DNA from: Actinomadura cremea
Lineage (GTDB): Bacteria > Actinomycetota > Actinomycetes > Streptosporangiales > Streptosporangiaceae
Reading direction: 5' to 3'
Length of the DNA stretch: 64,000 nucleotides
Assembly (NCBI RefSeq): GCF_014648495.1
Contig: NZ_BMRF01000027.1
Span: forward strand, 36,266 to 100,265
Shown here: positions 59,282-64,000 of the stretch, one piece after another
Layout of the letters: each line of letters opens with the position of its first letter
How positions within the stretch are numbered: the first letter of the stretch is position 1
Made by a program: the position numbers and the translations under genes
The notes under the pieces: generated by a model
Seen by the model: the letters and a program-made list of their open reading frames with translations, nothing else
Databases searched by the model: none
What the model was told of the DNA's origin: nothing

Positions 59282-60439
59282 GTGGCGGTGTTCGGGCTCG
59301 GCGCGGAGGAACGCGCCATCGTGGAGGTCGTCGCGGACTTCGTCGACCGGGAGGTCCGCCCGGCGGCGCGGGAGCTGGAGCACGCGAACGCCTATCCGGA
59401 ACGGCTCATCGACCGGATGAAGGAGCTGGGCGTCTTCGGCCTCGCCGTCCCCGCGCCCTACGGCGAGACGCTGGTGTCGAAGGCCTGCTACGCGCTGGTC
59501 ACCGAGGAACTGGCGCGCGGCTGGATGACGCTCGCCGGGGCCTTCGGCGGCCACACGGTCGTCTCGCACCTGCTGTCGGTGTTCGGCACCGAGGAGCAGA
59601 AGGCCCGGTACCTGCCGCGGATGGCGACGGGCGAGCTGCGCGCGACGATGGCGCTGACCGAGCCGTCCGGCGGTTCCGACCTGCAGGCCATGACGACGGT
59701 CGCGCGGCGGGAGGGCGACCGGTACGTCGTCGACGGCGCGAAGATGTGGATCACCAACGCGCGCCGGTCCGGGCTCATCGCGCTGCTGTGCAAGACCGAC
59801 CCGGACGCCGAGCCCCGGCATCGCGGGATGAGCATCCTGCTCGCCGAGCAGGGACCCGGTCTGACCGTGTCCCGCGACCTGCCCAAGCTCGGCTACAAGG
59901 GCGTGGAGAGCTGCGAGCTGGCGTTCGCCGGGTACGAGGCCCCGCTCGACGCGGTGCTCGGCGGCGCGGAGGGGCGCGGCTTCACCCAGATGATGCGCGG
60001 GCTCGAGGTCGGCCGCATCCAGGTGGCGGCGCGGGCCCTCGGCGTCGGCCGGGCCGCCCTCGAGGACTCGCTGCGGTACGCGCAGGAACGCGAGTCGTTC
60101 GGCAAGCCGATCTGGGAGCACCAGTCGATCGGCAACCACCTCGCCGACATGGCCACCGAGCTGCGCGCCGCGCGGCTGCTGACGCTCGACGCGGCGGCGC
60201 GGCTGGACGCGGGCGAGCGCTGCGACATGGAGGCGGGGATGGCGAAGCTGTACGCGTCGGAGGCGGCGATGCGGATCGCGCTGAACGCCGTCCGCATCCA
60301 CGGCGCGGCCGGCTACTCCACCGAGTTCGACGTCGAGCGCTACTTCCGGGACGCCCCGCTGATGATCGTCGGCGAGGGGACGAACGAGATCCAGCGCAAC
60401 GTGATCGTCAAGCAGCTCGTCGGGCGGCACCGCATCTGA
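59282..60439 (+). CDS. Acyl-CoA dehydrogenase
   Basis: A 385-residue flavoprotein, paralogue of the 57187-58365 enzyme. LTEPSGGSDLQAMTTVARR, VDGAKMWITNARRSGLIALL and the catalytic-end segment LMIVGEGTNEIQRNVIVKQL are present. GTG 59282 has GGAAGAG before it. It is divergent from the GntR regulator. Two similar dehydrogenases around one regulator suggest successive or isomer-specific desaturations in one acid-degradation route (inference). Confidence 0.93.
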   Translation: MAVFGLGAEERAIVEVVADFVDREVRPAARELEHANAYPERLIDRMKELGVFGLAVPAPYGETLVSKACYALVTEELARGWMTLAGAFGGHTVVSHLLSVFGTEEQKARYLPRMATGELRATMALTEPSGGSDLQAMTTVARREGDRYVVDGAKMWITNARRSGLIALLCKTDPDAEPRHRGMSILLAEQGPGLTVSRDLPKLGYKGVESCELAFAGYEAPLDAVLGGAEGRGFTQMMRGLEVGRIQVAARALGVGRAALEDSLRYAQERESFGKPIWEHQSIGNHLADMATELRAARLLTLDAAARLDAGERCDMEAGMAKLYASEAAMRIALNAVRIHGAAGYSTEFDVERYFRDAPLMIVGEGTNEIQRNVIVKQLVGRHRI

Positions 60440-60511
60440 CCGACGACCGGGCGACCGGACGACCCGGCGACCGGGCGACCGGTCCCCGCGCCGTGCTCGG
60501 TGCGCCTCGGG

Positions 60512-62038
60512 TCAGGGGCGGCGGGCCGGGTCCTCGCCCGCGCGCATCCAGTCGAAGGTGCGCTCCACCGCGCGCCGCCAGTTGTCGTACTCGGCGTCGC
60601 GGCGCCCGGCGTCCATGGCCGGGACCCACCGGGCGGCCCGGTGCCAGTTGCGCCGCAGCCCCTCCAGCCCGGCCCAGTAGCCGACGGCGAGCCCGGCGGC
60701 GTAGGCGGCGCCGAGCGAGACGGTCTCGACCACCATGGGCCGCGCCACCGGGACGTTCAGCATGTCGGCGACCATCTGCATGAGCAGGTTGTCCGCGGTC
60801 ATGCCGCCGTCGGCCTTCAGCTCGCGCAGGCCCAGCCCGGAGTCGCGGTTCATGGCGTCCACGACCTCGCGGGTCTGCCAGCCGGTCGCCTCCAGCACCG
60901 CCCGCGCCAGGTGCCCCTTGGTGATGTAGGAGGTGAGGCCGACGATGACGCCGCGCGCCTCGCTGCGCCAGTGCGGGGCGAACAGGCCGGAGAACGCCGG
61001 GACGATGTAGCAGCCGCCGTTGTCGTCGACCGTGCGGGCGAGCGTCTCGATCTCCGGCGCGGTGCCGATCAGCCCGAGCCCGTCCCGGAACCACTGCACC
61101 AGCGCCCCGGTGATCGCGATGGACCCCTCCAGCGCGTACACCGCGGGCTCGTCCCCGATCTTGTAACCGACCGTGGTGAGCAGCCCGTTCTCCGACCGGA
61201 CGGGCTCGGTCCCGGTGTTCATCAGCAGGAAGGCGCCGGTGCCGTAGGTGCACTTGGTCTCGCCCGGCGCGAAGCAGGTCTGCCCGAACAGCGCGGCCTG
61301 CTGGTCGCCCAGCGCGGCGGCCACCCGGACGCCCGGGATCACCCGGCCCGCCGTCGCGTACGTCTCGGCGGACGACCGGATGTCCGGCAGCATCGCGCTC
61401 GGCACGCCGAAGAAGTCGAGCAGGCCGTCGTCCCAGTCGAGGGTGCTCAGGTCCATGAGCAGGGTGCGGCCCGCGTTGGTGACGTCGGTGACGTGGACGC
61501 CGCCGTGCACGCCCCCGCTCAGGTTCCAGATCAGCCAGCTCTCCATCGTGCCGAACAGCACCTCGCCGCGTTCGGCCCGCTCCCGCAGGCCCGGCTTGTG
61601 GTCCAGCATCCAGCGGATGCGCGGCGCGGAGAAGTAGGTGGCCAGCGGGAGCCCGCTGCGCTCGGCGACCATCGCCGCGCGGGGGTCGCGGCCGAGTTCG
61701 TCCACCAGGGCGTCGGTGCGGGTGTCCTGCCAGACGATGGCGCGGCCGATCGGCGCCCCGGTGAGGCGGTCCCACAGGACGGTCGTCTCGCGCTGGTTCG
61801 CGATCCCGACGGCGGCGACGCGGTCGGCGGTGACGCCCGCCTGGGCGAGGGCCTCGGGGGCGATCCGCTCCAGGTTGCGCCAGATCTCCATGGGGTCGTG
61901 CTCCACCCACCCGGGCCTGGGGAAGTACTGGCGGTGCTCGCGCTGGGCCACCGACACCAGGCGGCCGCCGTGGTCGAACAGGATGCACCGGGTGGAGGTG
62001 GTGCCCTGGTCGATCGACATGACGTAGCGTTCGGTCAC
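60512..62038 (-). CDS. glpK: Glycerol kinase (first of two)
   Basis: A 508-residue FGGY-family kinase that makes sn-glycerol 3-phosphate. [18 protein letters not shown] starts the protein; [28 protein letters not shown] and [13 protein letters not shown]-like, [12 protein letters not shown], and [14 protein letters not shown] segments mark the active site. GTG 62038 starts 28 bp after the stop of the IclR gene, so the two are one operon. A second glycerol kinase begins at 63932 on the other strand. Confidence 0.96.
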   Translation of the reverse strand: MTERYVMSIDQGTTSTRCILFDHGGRLVSVAQREHRQYFPRPGWVEHDPMEIWRNLERIAPEALAQAGVTADRVAAVGIANQRETTVLWDRLTGAPIGRAIVWQDTRTDALVDELGRDPRAAMVAERSGLPLATYFSAPRIRWMLDHKPGLRERAERGEVLFGTMESWLIWNLSGGVHGGVHVTDVTNAGRTLLMDLSTLDWDDGLLDFFGVPSAMLPDIRSSAETYATAGRVIPGVRVAAALGDQQAALFGQTCFAPGETKCTYGTGAFLLMNTGTEPVRSENGLLTTVGYKIGDEPAVYALEGSIAITGALVQWFRDGLGLIGTAPEIETLARTVDDNGGCYIVPAFSGLFAPHWRSEARGVIVGLTSYITKGHLARAVLEATGWQTREVVDAMNRDSGLGLRELKADGGMTADNLLMQMVADMLNVPVARPMVVETVSLGAAYAAGLAVGYWAGLEGLRRNWHRAARWVPAMDAGRRDAEYDNWRRAVERTFDWMRAGEDPARRP

Positions 62039-62065
62039 CGGCGGCCCCCGTCCCGGAGGCGGCCG

Positions 62066-62833
62066 TCACCAGCGCGAGCCGCCCACGTCCCGGGAGACGG
62101 CGCGGGCCGCGTCGCGCACGAAGGCGACCAGCTCCGGCCGCGGCACGCGGCGGGAGTCGCAGATCCGCTCGACGGCGCCGGAGATGCCGATGGCGCCGAC
62201 GACCAGCCCGCCGTGCCCGCGGATCGGCGCCGCGATCCCGGCCTCGCCGATCGACAGCTCCTCGACCTCGGCGGCCCAGCCGTTGTCCCGTACCCGCGCC
62301 GCCGCGCGGGCCAGTTCCCTCGCGTCGGTGATGGTGCGGCGGCAGTAGGACTCCAGGGGCGTGTCCCGGATGGACGCCGCCGCGTTCGCGTCGTGCGCGT
62401 ACAGCGCCTTGCCGAGCGCGGTGGCGTGCAGCGGCAGCAGCGACCCGACGTCCATCGACTGGAGGGTGTCGTCGGGACGGAACACGTGGTGGACCACCAG
62501 GACCCGCCCCTCCAGCAGGGTCCCGATGCGGACGGCCTCGCCGCTGCGGGAGGCGAGGGCGTCGGCCCAGTTGATCGCGCGGGAGCGCAGCTCGTTGACG
62601 TCCAGGTAGCTGGTCCCGAGGTGCAGGAGGGCGGCGCCGAGCTGGTACTTGCCGCTGCCCTCGTCCTGCTCGACGAAGCCGACGCGCTCCAGGGTGCGCA
62701 GGATTCCGTGGGCGGTGCCCCGGGCGAGGCCGAGCGACCCGGCGATCTCGCCGACACCGAGCCGGCCCGAGCTGGCGGCGAGCAACCGCAGGATGGCGGC
62801 GGCCCGCTCGATCGACTGCACCGGTCCCGGCAT
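62066..62833 (-). CDS. IclR family regulator (GylR-like)
   Basis: A 255-residue IclR protein: winged helix SIERAAAILRLLAASSGRLGVGEIAGSLGLARGTAHGILRTLERVGFVEQ at 7-55 and a GAF-like effector domain (LLPLHATALGKALYA; DNGWAAEVEELSIGEAGIAAPIRG). In Streptomyces the IclR protein GylR controls the glycerol operon, and the context here (glpK downstream, glpF divergent) fits. It is probably autoregulated through the site at 62861. Confidence 0.93.
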   Translation of the reverse strand: MPGPVQSIERAAAILRLLAASSGRLGVGEIAGSLGLARGTAHGILRTLERVGFVEQDEGSGKYQLGAALLHLGTSYLDVNELRSRAINWADALASRSGEAVRIGTLLEGRVLVVHHVFRPDDTLQSMDVGSLLPLHATALGKALYAHDANAAASIRDTPLESYCRRTITDARELARAAARVRDNGWAAEVEELSIGEAGIAAPIRGHGGLVVGAIGISGAVERICDSRRVPRPELVAFVRDAARAVSRDVGGSRW

Positions 62834-62860
62834 GAATCCGATGCTAGATCTCCGGACGAT

Positions 62861-62876
62861 GTGCCGACAATGTCGA
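62861..62876. promoter_or_regulatory. Putative GylR operator, site 1
   Basis: GTGCCGACAATGTCGA, containing the 11-bp palindrome CGACAATGTCG, 28-43 bp upstream of the IclR start. It is the exact reverse complement of the site at 62978-62993. Confidence 0.65.
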
Positions 62877-62977
62877 CAGCCGTCGTCAATGCCGTGAGAT
62901 CCCCCGGTAGCGGCCCGGATTCTGTGATCTGGTGCACCTTCTGGAGAGTAACCGCCACCGGACGAAGGCGAAAGTGT

Positions 62978-62993
62978 TCGACATTGTCGGCAC
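62978..62993. promoter_or_regulatory. Putative GylR operator, site 2
   Basis: TCGACATTGTCGGCAC, exact reverse complement of 62861-62876, 89-104 bp upstream of the aquaglyceroporin ATG and so probably over its promoter. Confidence 0.65.
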
Positions 62994-63081
62994 TCGACCG
63001 TTGTGCGGCGTCCGTTTCCGGCCTAGCGTCCGGGTCGGCCTCACGGGAATCGCGTCCAGCACCGCAGCCGAGGGAGCGCAC

Positions 63082-63939
63082 ATGGCGCAGAAACCACGGA
63101 CTCCGACCGTTCCACGCCCCCCGACCCTGACCGCCGAGCTCTGCGCGGAGTTCGCCGGCACCCTGATCCTCATCCTGTTCGGCGTCGGCGTCGTCGCCCA
63201 GGTCGGCGCGGCCGACGTCGGCGACCACGACAGCATCGCCTGGGCCTGGGGCCTCGGCGTCACGCTCGGCGTCTACGTCGCGGCGCGCATCAGCGGCGCC
63301 CATCTGAACCCCGCCGTCACCGTCGCCCTCGCCGTCTTCAAGGGCTTCGCGTGGCGCAAGGTCGCGCCGTTCGCCCTCGCGCAGACGCTCGGCGCGTTCG
63401 TCGCGGCGCTGATCGTCCGCTGGAACTACAGCGAGGTGCTCGCCGAGGCCGATCCCGGCCACACGATCAAGACGCAGGGCGTCTTCTCGACCCTGCCCGG
63501 CAACGGCGAGTTCCCGGTGAGCACCTGGGGCGGACTCCGCGACCAGGTCATCGGCACCGCGATCCTGCTCTTCCTGATCCTGGCGCTGACGGACGCGCGG
63601 AATTCGCCGCCGCTGGCGAACCTGGCCCCGTTCCTGATCGGCCTGGTGGTGGTGGCGATCGGGATGGCGTGGGGCACCAACGCCGGTTACGCGATCAACC
63701 CGGCCCGCGACTTCGGCCCCCGGCTGGCGTCCTTCCTCACGGGCTACGGCGGCGCGTGGCGCGACCAGTACGGCCACCTGTACTTCTGGGTGCCGATCGT
63801 CGGCCCGCTGATCGGCGGCGTCCTCGGCGCCGGCCTGTACAAGGTCCTGATCGGACGGTTCCTGCCGCCCGAGGAAGAGGGCCTGCCCACCAAGCCCGAA
63901 CCGGAGTACGACACCGGAGGAGAACGCGCGCATGGCTGA
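63082..63939 (+). CDS. glpF: Aquaglyceroporin (glycerol facilitator)
   Basis: A 285-residue MIP-family channel with six membrane helices. Both pore motifs are present: NPA at 76-78 (AHLNPAVT) and NPA at 206-208 followed by Arg209-Asp210; the Asp after the second NPAR is typical of glycerol-conducting channels. A Pro-rich N-terminus and an acidic C-terminal tail ([15 protein letters not shown]) are cytoplasmic. ATG 63082 has GGGAG upstream. Its stop overlaps the start of the second glpK. Confidence 0.95.
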   Translation: MAQKPRTPTVPRPPTLTAELCAEFAGTLILILFGVGVVAQVGAADVGDHDSIAWAWGLGVTLGVYVAARISGAHLNPAVTVALAVFKGFAWRKVAPFALAQTLGAFVAALIVRWNYSEVLAEADPGHTIKTQGVFSTLPGNGEFPVSTWGGLRDQVIGTAILLFLILALTDARNSPPLANLAPFLIGLVVVAIGMAWGTNAGYAINPARDFGPRLASFLTGYGGAWRDQYGHLYFWVPIVGPLIGGVLGAGLYKVLIGRFLPPEEEGLPTKPEPEYDTGGERAHG

Positions 63940-64000
63940 CTTCGTGGGAGCGCTCGATCAGGGCACGACCAGCACCCGCTTCATGATCTTCGACCACGGC
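63932..64000 (+). CDS. glpK: Glycerol kinase, second copy (5' end only)
   Basis: The first 23 residues, [20 protein letters not shown]..., match the N-terminal ATP-binding segment of glycerol kinase; the rest is off the right edge. ATG 63932 overlaps the glpF stop and has GGAGGAG upstream. The N-terminus differs from the kinase at 60512-62038, so it is a separate gene. Confidence 0.88.
   Translation, partial: MADFVGALDQGTTSTRFMIFDHG

Noticed and set aside
60440-60485. Short CGACCGGGCGACCGG repeats after the acyl-CoA dehydrogenase
   Set aside because: Only a few imperfect GC-rich units between genes; could be a weak hairpin but no separate meaning can be supported.

Overview
The window is 64 kb of very GC-rich DNA with almost every third codon position G or C, frequent GTG/TTG starts and 4-bp stop/start overlaps. 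That composition, plus a DUF5753-type XRE regulator, an F420/LLM-type oxidoreductase, a Ddn-like F420-dependent reductase, soluble Pkn-type kinases and a steroid-ring (IpdAB) operon, points to an actinomycete, probably an Actinomadura/Thermomonospora-like member of the Streptosporangiales (genus inferred, not proven). It reads as chromosomal. I see no tRNA, rRNA, CRISPR array, intact insertion sequence or phage.

Layout. 1-3 kb: a BtpA-family gene (cut by the left edge) divergent from a LacI regulator and an M20 peptidase; an identical 14-bp operator-like site lies in front of both divergent genes. 3-6 kb: a secreted RlpA-like protein and a permease/TIGR03943 pair with a histidine-rich loop. 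6-20 kb: mixed genes, including a repeat-rich protein, an AlkZ-like protein, citrate synthase, a soluble Ser/Thr kinase, a two-domain MazG-like protein, and two paralogous Cys/His proteins of unknown function that share an unusual upstream motif. 20-31 kb: a DUF4291 protein, a degenerate 127-bp tandem repeat abutting an N-terminally shortened LLM oxidoreductase, a two-component system divergent from an ABC transporter, a small HPF-like protein, an XRE regulator, and a phosphotransferase homologue lacking its catalytic residues.

31.3-36.4 kb is the most interesting block: four same-strand genes, nearly or actually overlapping. They encode (A) a protein with a histone-H1-like Lys/Ala/Gly tail, (B) a Cas4/RecB-type PD-(D/E)XK nuclease with four C-terminal cysteines and one N-terminal cysteine, (C) an unrecognised 494-residue protein and (D) an SF1B Upf1/Dna2-type helicase. 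B plus D amount to a Dna2 enzyme split over two genes. The promoter region carries CTGGA repeats spaced exactly 10 bp apart. I know of no named system with this composition; a genome-maintenance or anti-phage role is the natural hypothesis.

36-48 kb: an ABC ATPase, Cys-rich and coiled-coil proteins, proline iminopeptidase, HrpA helicase, a heavily deleted kinase pseudogene and an NmrA-like/AraC divergent pair. 47.9-53.1 kb reproduces the gene order of Mycobacterium tuberculosis Rv3548c-Rv3549c / Rv3550-Rv3553 (two SDRs, echA20, ipdA, ipdB, ipdC), which degrades the last two steroid rings; a KstR2-like palindrome lies in the divergent promoter. 53-55.9 kb: an aldo/keto reductase, an SDR and an MmyB-type regulator. 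55.9-60.4 kb: a CoA-transferase and two acyl-CoA dehydrogenases around a GntR/FCD regulator, with AT-rich dyads before both dehydrogenases. 60.5-64 kb: a glycerol regulon in which an IclR (GylR-like) regulator and a glycerol kinase face an aquaglyceroporin and the start of a second glycerol kinase; a perfect 16-bp inverted pair of sites lies between the two arms.
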